From JBBKWG01 sp037968835 (lineage in GTDB: Bacteria > Pseudomonadota > Alphaproteobacteria > Rhodobacterales > Rhodobacteraceae): 17,449 bases of DNA. Shown here one piece after another: positions 8,445 through 15,529 of this stretch. The number at the start of each line of letters is the position of its first letter. The first letter of the stretch is position 1. The notes below the pieces were generated by a model. It worked only from the letters and a program-made list of their open reading frames with translations. It was not told where the DNA came from and made no database searches. Made by a program: the position numbers and the translations under genes. The stretch is taken from the NCBI GenBank assembly GCA_037968835.1, contig JBBKWG010000100.1:1-17449 (forward strand). Reading direction: 5' to 3'.

Positions 8445-8891
8445 TCAAAGCGCCTTCTTGAATCCGACATGGGACGCAACGAAGCCCTGCGCCTCGTAAA
8501 AACGTCGGCTTTCGGTTCGACTGCGATCCATCGTCAGTTGGACAAGCGTACAGCCCGCATCAAGCGCGCGCGCCTCGGCATCGGCGATCATCATGGCACC
8601 GATTCCCCGCCCGCGCATGTCCGACGCAACCCGCACGCTTTCGATCTGGGCCCGTCGAGTTGCCCGCCGCGACAGCCCCGAGATCACAGCCATCTGATAG
8701 GTAGCGACGATGCGGCCCTCCTGATCTCCGACAATCGTTCGGTTGCTGGTTTCGGCTTCCATCGCGTCGAAGGCATCAAGGTATGGCGCAAGGTCGTCTT
8801 CCTCGCGTCCCTGCCCCAAATCGTCATCGCGAAGAAGCTCAACGATAGCCTTAACGTCGCCGCGAACAGCGCGTCGAAAGATCACGCTCAT
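8445..8891 (-). CDS. GNAT family N-acetyltransferase
   Basis: Acetyl-CoA-dependent transferase of 148 residues. The acetyl-CoA pyrophosphate-binding motif RGRGIG is at 93-98, following the strand IESVRVASD, and the usual C-terminal FYEAQGF segment is at 131-137. The substrate is unknown. The ATG at 8891 overlaps the trpF stop as ATGA, indicating translational coupling; a longer in-frame start at 8927 lies inside trpF and is unlikely. It is the last gene of the ihfB-lapA-trpF cluster. It converges on the PBP gene with 48 bases between the stops and no evident terminator hairpin. In this position related genomes often carry trpB, so the neighbour is of interest. Confidence 0.88.
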   Translation of the reverse strand: MSVIFRRAVRGDVKAIVELLRDDDLGQGREEDDLAPYLDAFDAMEAETSNRTIVGDQEGRIVATYQMAVISGLSRRATRRAQIESVRVASDMRGRGIGAMMIADAEARALDAGCTLVQLTMDRSRTESRRFYEAQGFVASHVGFKKAL

Positions 8892-9529
8892 CCAGCCGCT
8901 CGAAGGAAGGCACGGATCAGATCGCAATCCTTGACGCCCGGAGCGGATTCCACGCCTGAGGACACATCAACCTGACGCGCGCCGGTCAGCCTGACAGCTT
9001 CGGCTGCGTTGTCGGACGTTAGGCCCCCCGCCAGCATCCACGGCACCGGCCAACGCCGCCCGGCGATCAAACGCCAGTCGAACGCAAGACCGTTCCCGCC
9101 CGGAAGCGTGGCGGACTTCGGCGGCTTGGCATCAACGAGTATCTGGTCGGCGACTTTGGCATACCGGTCGATTTCCGCCAGATCGCCCGCATCGGCGACA
9201 CCGACCGCCTTCATCACGGGCAACCCATAGCGCGCGCGAACGGCACTGACGCGATTCGGAGATTCGTGGCCGTGAAGCTGCAACATGTCGAGCGGTACGA
9301 CGTCGGTAAGTGCGTCAAGAAACGCGTTGTCGGCGTCCACCGTCAGCGCCACCTTCGCAACGCCGTGGGGGACCAAAAGCGCCAGCGAACGCGCGTCGTC
9401 AACCGAGACATTCCGCGGCGACTTGGGAAAAAAGACAAACCCGACATAAGCCGCGCCTGCCGCAGCGGCGGCTTCGACGCTTTCAGCAGACGACAATCCA
9501 CAGATTTTCACGCGGGTTTTCGAGCTCAT
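8888..9529 (-). CDS. trpF: Phosphoribosylanthranilate isomerase
   Basis: Third step of tryptophan synthesis: Amadori rearrangement of phosphoribosylanthranilate to CdRP. It is a single TIM barrel of 213 residues. The catalytic cysteine is C10 in VKICGL and the catalytic aspartate D133 in ILVDAKPP. LQLHGHE (about 84-90), the phosphate-binding AGGL (167-170) and DVSSGVE (188-194) are all family-typical. The ATG at 9529 is preferred because it begins MSSKTRVKICG; an in-frame start at 9544 adds five residues. A GGGGCGG ribosome site lies close upstream. It follows the lapA-like gene by 21 bases and overlaps the GNAT gene by 4 bases. No trpB follows directly. Confidence 0.96.
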   Translation of the reverse strand: MSSKTRVKICGLSSAESVEAAAAAGAAYVGFVFFPKSPRNVSVDDARSLALLVPHGVAKVALTVDADNAFLDALTDVVPLDMLQLHGHESPNRVSAVRARYGLPVMKAVGVADAGDLAEIDRYAKVADQILVDAKPPKSATLPGGNGLAFDWRLIAGRRWPVPWMLAGGLTSDNAAEAVRLTGARQVDVSSGVESAPGVKDCDLIRAFLRAAG

Positions 9530-9550
9530 GTCCGCCCCATACAACGGGCG

Positions 9551-9895
9551 TCAGCGGCTCTCAAGCAAGGCAAGCACATCGTCGCCCTTGTCAGCCGATG
9601 GATTGACCTTGCGGACCTCCCGCTCGAGCTTTTCGCGCTGACGTCGCTCGGCGACAGCGGCGGCACGATGCTTGTGCTCGCGGACCCACTCCCACACGAA
9701 GCCCAGCAAAACGCCCAGCAGAATCGCAGCCAGCAATATCGTGAAGGCGGGCAGCGTGATCTGCCACGACCAACCGAACAGACCGGACAGAATTTCCGGC
9801 AACAGGCGAATGGTCAGCGGTTCGCGATTGGCGAGTGCCACCGTGACAAGAACAATAGCCAGCGCCCCTAGGACAGCATAACGAATATAACGCAT
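9551..9895 (-). CDS. LapA-domain (DUF1049) inner-membrane protein
   Basis: Small membrane protein of 114 residues: a first membrane helix at about 5-23, a periplasmic segment with NREPLTIRLLPE, a second helix at about 45-67, then a charged coiled-coil-like tail (about 70-100, rich in Arg, Glu and Lys) facing the cytosol. This is the LapA/YciS layout known from lipopolysaccharide assembly proteins that work with LapB. A ribosome site GGGGAGA lies 4-5 bases before the ATG. It sits 24 bases after ihfB and 21 before trpF, an order common in Rhodobacterales. Role in envelope assembly is by family analogy only. Confidence 0.88.
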   Translation of the reverse strand: MRYIRYAVLGALAIVLVTVALANREPLTIRLLPEILSGLFGWSWQITLPAFTILLAAILLGVLLGFVWEWVREHKHRAAAVAERRQREKLEREVRKVNPSADKGDDVLALLESR

Positions 9896-9919
9896 CAGAT
9901 CTCCCCGGACACCTCCGGA

Positions 9920-10201
9920 TTATTTGCCGTTCAGACGGTCCCGCAAAAGCTTTCCGGTCTTGAAAAACGGCACGTGTTTCTGTTCCACCTGAACGCTTTC
10001 GCCGGTGCGGGGGTTCCGACCGACGCGCGCATCACGCTTCTTCACCGAGAAGGCGCCGAACCCGCGCAATTCGACACGATCACCGCGCGACATGGCGTCG
10101 ATGATCTCGTCGAAGATGGTCGAGACGATCCGTTCGACATCGCGTTGGTAAAGGTGGGGGTTCTCATCGGCAATCTTCTGGACCAGCTCTGATCTGATCA
10201 T
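9920..10201 (-). CDS. ihfB: Integration host factor subunit beta
   Basis: Half of the IHF heterodimer that binds and sharply bends DNA. It is 93 residues, standard length for the family. The DNA-intercalating proline is P64 in the GRNPRTGE motif on the beta arm, and ELRGFGAFSV (45-54) is the usual core. The ATG at 10201 gives the canonical beginning MIRSELVQKIA and has GGGGGA close upstream; an in-frame start at 10219 is not needed. Beta rather than alpha is indicated by the N-terminal MIRSELVQKIAD form and by the lapA neighbour. First gene of the minus-strand cluster ihfB-lapA-trpF-GNAT. Confidence 0.95.
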   Translation of the reverse strand: MIRSELVQKIADENPHLYQRDVERIVSTIFDEIIDAMSRGDRVELRGFGAFSVKKRDARVGRNPRTGESVQVEQKHVPFFKTGKLLRDRLNGK

Positions 10202-10561
10202 GTGTCCCCCCGGGTTCAAATGTTACAGCGGCAAATTGGACGCCAATGAATTTAAACGACTATAGGACGAAAGGTTGGCTCACGAAATACGTCTGTGATC
10301 GCAAATATGCCGAATCTGACGACTAGTGCGCTGAAATTCGGGCGAAAAAGTGCGTTGAGCTGGATCCAAGCTGACCGTGACGCAGGGGCGGCGCACATTC
10401 TGCGTTGCGGCGACAGTGTGCGATTCGGGGTCAATTCCAGGATCTCCGGTACGTCCTTCCGACGGTCAGGGCGCTGACGCGACCGTCACCATCCCGTGAC
10501 AGGACTTGCGCCACGCGGCTGCGAAACGCACGTTGCATAGGCCGAAACCAGGAGAGCTTTC
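10202..10561. other. 360-base divergent intergenic region, no gene seen
   Basis: Neither strand carries a convincing coding region. The short open frames here have no family resemblance and no ribosome site. It should hold the ihfB promoter (minus) and the hydrolase-OsmC promoter (plus). Near the plus-strand gene are two dyads: GACGGTC (10461-10467) with GACCGTC (10481-10487), and GTCAC (10485-10489) with GTGAC (10496-10500). These overlap and may be operator-like. In many relatives rpsA lies upstream of ihfB; no trace of it is visible. Confidence 0.6.
10259..10264 (-). promoter_or_regulatory. Candidate -10 element for the ihfB cluster
   Basis: TATAGT on the minus strand lies about 58 bases before the ihfB start and differs from TATAAT at one base. 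A -35 at the usual 16-17 base distance is poor (TTTCGT-like), so this is only a candidate. Confidence 0.3.
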
Positions 10562-11779
10562 ATGGGCGTGGAACGTATCACATTCGAGGGTCATGCCGGC
10601 GATAAGTTGGACGCGCGGCTCGATTTGCCCGACGGCCCACTGCTGGCAACCGCACTTTTTGCCCATTGCTTCACCTGCGGCAAGGACATCACCGCCGCAC
10701 GCCGAATCGCAGGGCGATTGGCGGCGATGGGTATTGCCGTACTGCGGTTCGATTTCACCGGTCTGGGACATTCGGGTGGAGAGTTCGCGAACACGACATT
10801 CACATCAAACGTCGACGATCTGGTGCAGGCGGCGACGTATCTGGCTGACCGGGACATGGCGCCAAGCCTCTTGATCGGACATTCGCTGGGCGGGGCTGCG
10901 GTGCTGAAAGCCGCCGGCGCAATCGAAAGCATCAAGGCCGTGACCACTATCGGAGCGCCGTTCGACCCCGGCCATGTCACCCACAATTTCGGCGACGCGC
11001 TGAATGCGATCAGAGAAGACGGCAAGGCCGAGGTCAATCTGGCCGGGCGATCGTTCACCATCGGCCGCGATTTCATCGACGATGTTTGTGGCGAGGCGCT
11101 GACCCCGGCGATCGAGAACCTCGGGCGGGCGCTACTGGTGATGCATGCGCCGCGCGACGCGACGGTCGGGATCGACAACGCGACGCGGATTTTCATGGCT
11201 GCGAAACATCCCAAAAGCTTCGTCACGCTGGACAACGCCGATCACCTGATCTCGAAAACGGCTGACGCGGAATATGCCGCCGAAGTGATTGCCGCCTGGG
11301 CGGGACGCTACCTCGATCTGAAGCCGCCTGCGCCGCCGATTGGCGCGCCCGAGGGTATCGTGCGCGTGTCCGAAGCCGACGCGGACGGGTTCCTGCAAGA
11401 CGTGAACTCGGGCCCGCTTCATCACACGCTCGCCGACGAACCCGAAGCCTATGGCGGCTCAAACAAGGGCATGTCGCCCTATGGTTTCCTGGCGGCGGGA
11501 CTGGGTGCGTGCACAGCGATGACAATTCGGATGTACGCCCGCCGCAAGGGTTGGCCACTGGAACACGTCTCGGTCGATGTGAGCCACGACAAGGTGCACG
11601 CGCAGGACGCGCAAGTGCCGGGTGAACTTCACATCGACACGTTTCGGCGCGAAATCCACCTGAAGGGCGATCTGGACGACGAGCAGCGCCAGAAACTTCT
11701 GGAAATAGCCGACAAGTGTCCAGTTCATCGAACGCTTGAGGCCAGTGCACGGGTCGAGACGGTATTGGTAGCGGGCTAG
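10562..11779 (+). CDS. Fused alpha/beta hydrolase - OsmC family protein
   Basis: Two-domain cytosolic protein, 405 residues. The N-terminal alpha/beta hydrolase (about 1-255) has the nucleophile elbow GHSLGG with S108, an acid candidate D199 (in APRDATV) and a histidine H228 (in NADHL). The C-terminal OsmC/Ohr-type domain (about 265-405) has both redox cysteines, C317 (in GLGACTAMT) and C386 (in DKCPVH), as in thiol-dependent peroxidases that reduce organic hydroperoxides. The fusion suggests the hydrolase releases or detoxifies an ester- or lipid-derived peroxide, but no substrate is known. The ATG has AGGAGA 6 bases upstream. It lies upstream of the deoC operon but is separated by a promoter and operator, so it is probably its own unit. 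Confidence 0.92.
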   Translation: MGVERITFEGHAGDKLDARLDLPDGPLLATALFAHCFTCGKDITAARRIAGRLAAMGIAVLRFDFTGLGHSGGEFANTTFTSNVDDLVQAATYLADRDMAPSLLIGHSLGGAAVLKAAGAIESIKAVTTIGAPFDPGHVTHNFGDALNAIREDGKAEVNLAGRSFTIGRDFIDDVCGEALTPAIENLGRALLVMHAPRDATVGIDNATRIFMAAKHPKSFVTLDNADHLISKTADAEYAAEVIAAWAGRYLDLKPPAPPIGAPEGIVRVSEADADGFLQDVNSGPLHHTLADEPEAYGGSNKGMSPYGFLAAGLGACTAMTIRMYARRKGWPLEHVSVDVSHDKVHAQDAQVPGELHIDTFRREIHLKGDLDDEQRQKLLEIADKCPVHRTLEASARVETVLVAG

Positions 11780-11791
11780 AAGCGGATTTAT

Positions 11792-11807
11792 TTGACCAAA
11801 TGGTCAA
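11792..11807. promoter_or_regulatory. RutR-like operator palindrome
   Basis: TTGACCAAATGGTCAA is a perfect 7-2-7 palindrome. It matches every fixed position of the operator known for E. coli RutR (TTGACCA-NN-TGGTCAA), a TetR-family repressor that responds to uracil/pyrimidines. It lies 65 bases before deoC and overlaps a candidate -35. No regulator gene is in the window, so which protein binds is inferred. Confidence 0.7.
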
Positions 11808-11820
11808 TGTTGATTATTCA
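11792..11820 (+). promoter_or_regulatory. Candidate promoter of the deoC operon
   Basis: A -35 TTGACC (11792-11797, five of six matches) is followed after 17 bases by TATTCA (11815-11820), a weak -10. The operator palindrome covers the -35 and spacer, so a bound repressor would block polymerase. The predicted leader is about 45 bases. Confidence 0.45.
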
Positions 11821-11830
11821 GCCCGTGCGT

Positions 11831-11847
11831 GGCACGCTCTGCGTGCC
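11831..11847 (+). promoter_or_regulatory. Leader hairpin upstream of deoC
   Basis: GGCACGC-TCT-GCGTGCC forms a perfect 7-pair stem with a 3-base loop in the deoC leader, about 24 bases before the start codon. No T-run follows, so it is not an intrinsic terminator. It might stabilise the transcript or influence initiation. Confidence 0.4.
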
Positions 11848-11871
11848 GTATCCTGAAAGGGCTGCCGTTTC

Positions 11872-12882
11872 ATGTCGCCGCAAATAACATCCGCCGCGCG
11901 GGCCGTCACCACCAACTCCGCACAGCTTCCCCAACTCCACGAACCGCGCAATCCCGGCATCGCGCTGGACATGGATTGGGTTCGCGCGGTCCAGGCCAAC
12001 ACGTCGGCGATTGAGCGGCGCGCAGCGACCCTGCCGGGGCGGCGCTCGGTCAAGAAAGAGTATCAGGCAGCTTGGCTGTTGCGTGCAATTACGCTGATCG
12101 ACCTGACCACGCTGTCGGGCGACGACACTGAAGGTCGGGTCCGGCGACTTTGCGCCAAGGCAGCGCAGCCGGTGCGCGCCGATCTGCTGGACGCGCTCGG
12201 GATGGGGCAGATCACCACCGGCGCAGTCTGCGTCTATCACGACATGATCGAAACCGCAGTCGAGGCATTGCAAGGCACTGGCATTCCGGTCGCCGCCGTA
12301 TCGACCGGGTTTCCTGCCGGATTGTCGCCGTTTCATCTGCGCGTCGCCGAGATCCGGGAAAGCGTGGCAGCCGGTGCCAAGGAGATCGACATCGTGATCT
12401 CGCGCCGCCACGCGCTTACCGGCAATTGGCAGGCGCTCTATGACGAGATGCGCGCGTTTCGCGAGGCTTGCGGCGACGCGCATGTGAAAGCGATCCTGGC
12501 GACCGGAGAACTCGGGACGCTCAGAAACGTCGCGCGGGCGTCGTTCGTCTGCATGATGGCAGGCGCCGACTTCATCAAGACATCGACCGGCAAGGAAAGC
12601 ATCAACGCCACCCTGCCCGTCTCGCTGACGATGATCCGCGCAATCCGCGCCTATTACGACACCACCGGGCACCGCATCGGCTATAAACCGGCCGGTGGCA
12701 TCTCCAAGGCCAAGGACGCGTTGACCTATCTGGCGCTGATGAAGGACGAACTGGGCGACAGATGGCTCCGCCCCGACCTGTTCCGTTTCGGCGCATCGTC
12801 GTTGTTGGGCGACATCGAACGGCAGTTGGAACATCACCTGACCGGCCGGTATTCGGCAGGCTACAGGCACGCCCTCGGATGA
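11872..12882 (+). CDS. deoC: Deoxyribose-phosphate aldolase (DERA)
   Basis: Class I aldolase that splits 2-deoxyribose 5-phosphate into glyceraldehyde 3-phosphate and acetaldehyde in nucleoside catabolism. At 336 residues it is of the longer, eukaryote-like DERA type (compare DLTTLSGDD at 77-85) rather than the roughly 250-residue short form. The Schiff-base lysine is K236 in ADFIKTSTGK. The assisting lysine is K272 in YKPAGG, and the aspartate D173 lies in EIDIVIS. The N-terminal 30 residues are probably disordered. AAAGGG lies 10 bases before the ATG, a slightly long spacing. The stop overlaps the next gene as ATGA. First gene of a probable operon with an orphan protein and an ALDH16-type dehydrogenase, behind the RutR-like operator. 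Confidence 0.95.
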   Translation: MSPQITSAARAVTTNSAQLPQLHEPRNPGIALDMDWVRAVQANTSAIERRAATLPGRRSVKKEYQAAWLLRAITLIDLTTLSGDDTEGRVRRLCAKAAQPVRADLLDALGMGQITTGAVCVYHDMIETAVEALQGTGIPVAAVSTGFPAGLSPFHLRVAEIRESVAAGAKEIDIVISRRHALTGNWQALYDEMRAFREACGDAHVKAILATGELGTLRNVARASFVCMMAGADFIKTSTGKESINATLPVSLTMIRAIRAYYDTTGHRIGYKPAGGISKAKDALTYLALMKDELGDRWLRPDLFRFGASSLLGDIERQLEHHLTGRYSAGYRHALG

Positions 12883-13172
12883 CGCCGGACTGGAAAGCCA
12901 AGGCACCCGATTACTTTCGCGATTATTCGGAAGGTCGCTATGACCCCAATGCCTACCTGCGCTTCATCTATCCAGCCGGCGAGACACATGCCTCGGATGA
13001 CGGCAACGCCTTCTTCATTGGCCGGCCGGGCGCGGATGGCATGGAGTTCGCCTATCGCGACGGCCATCCGGGCATCTGGGTCTGGTATCCGATTGATAAC
13101 GAGTGGCGCAAAGTGGCCGATGACTTGCCCACTTTGGAGCGGGACTGGCTGTCGGGGAAACTGAAGGTCTGA
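12879..13172 (+). CDS. Conserved hypothetical protein between deoC and the aldehyde dehydrogenase
   Basis: A 97-residue protein I cannot place in a named family. It is soluble, acidic to neutral and rich in aromatic residues (W5, W67, W69, W76, W90 and many Tyr/Phe), without a signal peptide or membrane helix. The pattern suggests a small beta-rich domain, with notable segments FFIGRPGADGMEF (45-57) and GIWVWYPIDNEW (65-76). Its ATG overlaps the deoC stop by 4 bases, so translation is coupled. The dehydrogenase gene starts 16 bases after its stop. An accessory or partner role for one of the two enzymes is plausible from position alone. A longer in-frame start upstream lies wholly within deoC and is rejected. 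Confidence 0.82.
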   Translation: MTPDWKAKAPDYFRDYSEGRYDPNAYLRFIYPAGETHASDDGNAFFIGRPGADGMEFAYRDGHPGIWVWYPIDNEWRKVADDLPTLERDWLSGKLKV

Positions 13173-13188
13173 CAATGAGGGCACTATC

Positions 13189-15525
13189 ATGAACGTCCGC
13201 GACATTTTCGAAACCATGGAATACGGCCCCGCACCCGAGGACGCCACGGAAGCGATGAAGTGGATCGCCGGCCACAATGCAACCTTTGGCCAATATATCA
13301 ACGGACAGTGGACGAAGCCTGAAAAGACCTTCGCCACCAAGAACCCCGCGACCGGAAAGACACTCGCCAAGGTCAGCCAGGCGACGCAGAAAAACGTCGA
13401 CGCCGCAGTCGCTGCCGCCCGACGAGCGCAAAAAGATTGGGCCAAGGACAACAAGGCGCGGGCACGTGTGCTTTACGCCCTCGCCCGCCTGATCCAGAAG
13501 CAGTCGCGTCTGTTTGCCGTCCTTGAGACACTCGACAACGGCAAACCGATCCGCGAGAGCCGCGATATCGACATCCCGCTGGTTGCGCGCCACTTCTATT
13601 ACCACGCGGGAATGGCGCAACTTCAGGATGACGAACTCGCTGACCGCGAACCGCTTGGCGTCTGCGGTCAGATTATTCCTTGGAACTTCCCCCTGTTGAT
13701 GCTGGCCTGGAAAATCGCACCCGCGATTGCGATGGGCAACACGGTGGTTCTTAAACCTGCGGAATACACCTCGCTCACGGCACTTCTGGTGGCAGATTTG
13801 TCACGCGAGGCCGGGGTTCCCAAGGGCGTCATCAACATCGTCACTGGCGACGGCGCGGTCGGCGAAATGATCGTCGGCCACAGCGATATCGACAAGATCG
13901 CGTTCACCGGTTCGACTAGCGTCGGGCGGAAAATCGGTGAAGCGACAGCGGGTTCCGGTAAAAGCCTCACGTTGGAGCTGGGCGGCAAGTCGCCCTATAT
14001 CGTGTTTGACGACGCGGATATCGACAGCGCCATCGAAGGTCTGGTCGATGCGATCTGGTTCAATCAGGGTCAGGTTTGCTGCGCCGGTTCGCGTCTATTG
14101 GTTCAGGAAGGCATTGCGCCCACGTTTTATGAACGGCTGCGGAGGCGGATGGACGGGTTGCGCCTTGGCGATCCGCTGGACAAATGCATCGATGTCGGCG
14201 CGATTGTCGATCCCGTGCAGCTCGAGACGATCAAAAGCCTGGTCGGGTCCAGTAAGGGCGACATCTACCACGCCGCAATTCCGATCCCCGAGATCGGATG
14301 CTATTATCCGCCGACACTTATCACCGGACTCTCGACCGCCGATAATCTGATGCAGGAAGAGATTTTCGGCCCCGTTCTGGTAGGCACGACCTTCCGCACG
14401 CCCGCCGAAGCCGTCGAACTGGCCAACAACACGCGCTATGGCCTTGCCGCGACGCTCTGGAGCGAGAACATCAATCTGGCGCTCGACATAGCGCCGAAGC
14501 TGGTCGCGGGTGTGGTTTGGGTGAACGCGACCAACCTGTTCGATGCCGCCGCCGGTTTCGGCGGCGTGCGCGAAAGTGGATTTGGACGCGAAGGCGGGTG
14601 GGAGGGCCTTCTGGCCTATACCAAGCCACGCCGGTCAAGCAAGACGCTTGCGACGATCGCACCGGTGGACGCGCCCAAAGATGCGGACGTGCCGGCAATG
14701 GATCGCACCGCAAAACTCTACATCGGCGGCAAGCAAGCCCGTCCGGACGGCGGGTATTCCCAAGCAATCTGGTCGCCCAAAGGCAAGCTTCTGGGTCACG
14801 CCAGTTCTGCCAACCGCAAGGACCTTCGCAATGCGGTCGAAGCGGCGCAAGGGGCGCATGCGTGGTCGAAAACAACGGGCCACCTGAGGGCACAGATCCT
14901 TTATTACCTTGGCGAGAATCTGTCGGCGCGGGCGATTGAATTTGCCACACGGATCGACGATCTGACCGGCAAGCGTAGCGGCAAGGCCGAGGTCGACGCA
15001 TCAATCGACCGTCTGTTCACGTGGGCTGCCTGGGCCGACAAGTACGATGGCGCGGCCAAAGGCGTTCCGATGCGCGGCATTGCTTTGGCGATGAACGAAC
15101 CGGTCGGCGTGATCGGCGCGTTCGCCCCCGACGACGTGCCGCTTCTCGGGCTGATCTCGGTAATCGCGCCCGCGATGGCGATGGGCAACCGGATGGTAGC
15201 GGTCGCGTCGGAACCCTATCCGCTTGCAGCCACGGACTTTTATCAGGTGATCGAGACATCCGACGTGCCGGGCGGGGTCGTGAACATCCTAACGGGCTCG
15301 CACACCGAATTAGCGCCGCAAATGGCCGGACATATGGATGTGGATGCGGTCTGGTCGTTCTCGTCGTCCGACCTCAGCACCGTGATCGAGCGCGAATCGG
15401 CGCGCAACCTCAAGCGCACTTGGGTCAATAACGGGCGCGCGCGCGACTGGTCCGCCGCTTCGGCGCAGGAATTCTTGGCAGCGGCGACCGAAATCAAGAC
15501 AATCTGGGTGCCTTACGGGGAGTAA
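13189..15525 (+). CDS. Double-domain aldehyde dehydrogenase, ALDH16-like
   Basis: NAD(P)-dependent aldehyde dehydrogenase of 778 residues, matching the ALDH16 length. The N-terminal domain (about 30-490) is complete: N166 (in IIPWNFPLL), K189 (in VVLKPAEY), FTGSTSVG at 239-246, E263 (in LELGGKSP), catalytic C297 (in NQGQVCCAGS) and the EEIFGP motif. The C-terminal domain (from about 504) repeats the first part of the fold: AMAMGN and VPGGVVNILTG mirror AIAMGN and VPKGVINIVTG. It has lost the Asn (APDD), Lys (VASEP), Glu and Cys, and ends early, so it is a structural pseudo-domain. GAGGG lies 8 bases before the ATG. Acetaldehyde made by DeoC is a likely substrate, inferred from context. Confidence 0.93.
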   Translation: MNVRDIFETMEYGPAPEDATEAMKWIAGHNATFGQYINGQWTKPEKTFATKNPATGKTLAKVSQATQKNVDAAVAAARRAQKDWAKDNKARARVLYALARLIQKQSRLFAVLETLDNGKPIRESRDIDIPLVARHFYYHAGMAQLQDDELADREPLGVCGQIIPWNFPLLMLAWKIAPAIAMGNTVVLKPAEYTSLTALLVADLSREAGVPKGVINIVTGDGAVGEMIVGHSDIDKIAFTGSTSVGRKIGEATAGSGKSLTLELGGKSPYIVFDDADIDSAIEGLVDAIWFNQGQVCCAGSRLLVQEGIAPTFYERLRRRMDGLRLGDPLDKCIDVGAIVDPVQLETIKSLVGSSKGDIYHAAIPIPEIGCYYPPTLITGLSTADNLMQEEIFGPVLVGTTFRTPAEAVELANNTRYGLAATLWSENINLALDIAPKLVAGVVWVNATNLFDAAAGFGGVRESGFGREGGWEGLLAYTKPRRSSKTLATIAPVDAPKDADVPAMDRTAKLYIGGKQARPDGGYSQAIWSPKGKLLGHASSANRKDLRNAVEAAQGAHAWSKTTGHLRAQILYYLGENLSARAIEFATRIDDLTGKRSGKAEVDASIDRLFTWAAWADKYDGAAKGVPMRGIALAMNEPVGVIGAFAPDDVPLLGLISVIAPAMAMGNRMVAVASEPYPLAATDFYQVIETSDVPGGVVNILTGSHTELAPQMAGHMDVDAVWSFSSSDLSTVIERESARNLKRTWVNNGRARDWSAASAQEFLAAATEIKTIWVPYGE

Positions 15526-15529
15526 CCCA

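Noticed and set aside
11818..12906. Long minus-strand open frame of 362 codons opposite deoC
   Set aside because: It is a shadow of deoC in high-GC DNA. The encoded protein has no recognisable motif, while the plus strand shows a complete DERA active site.
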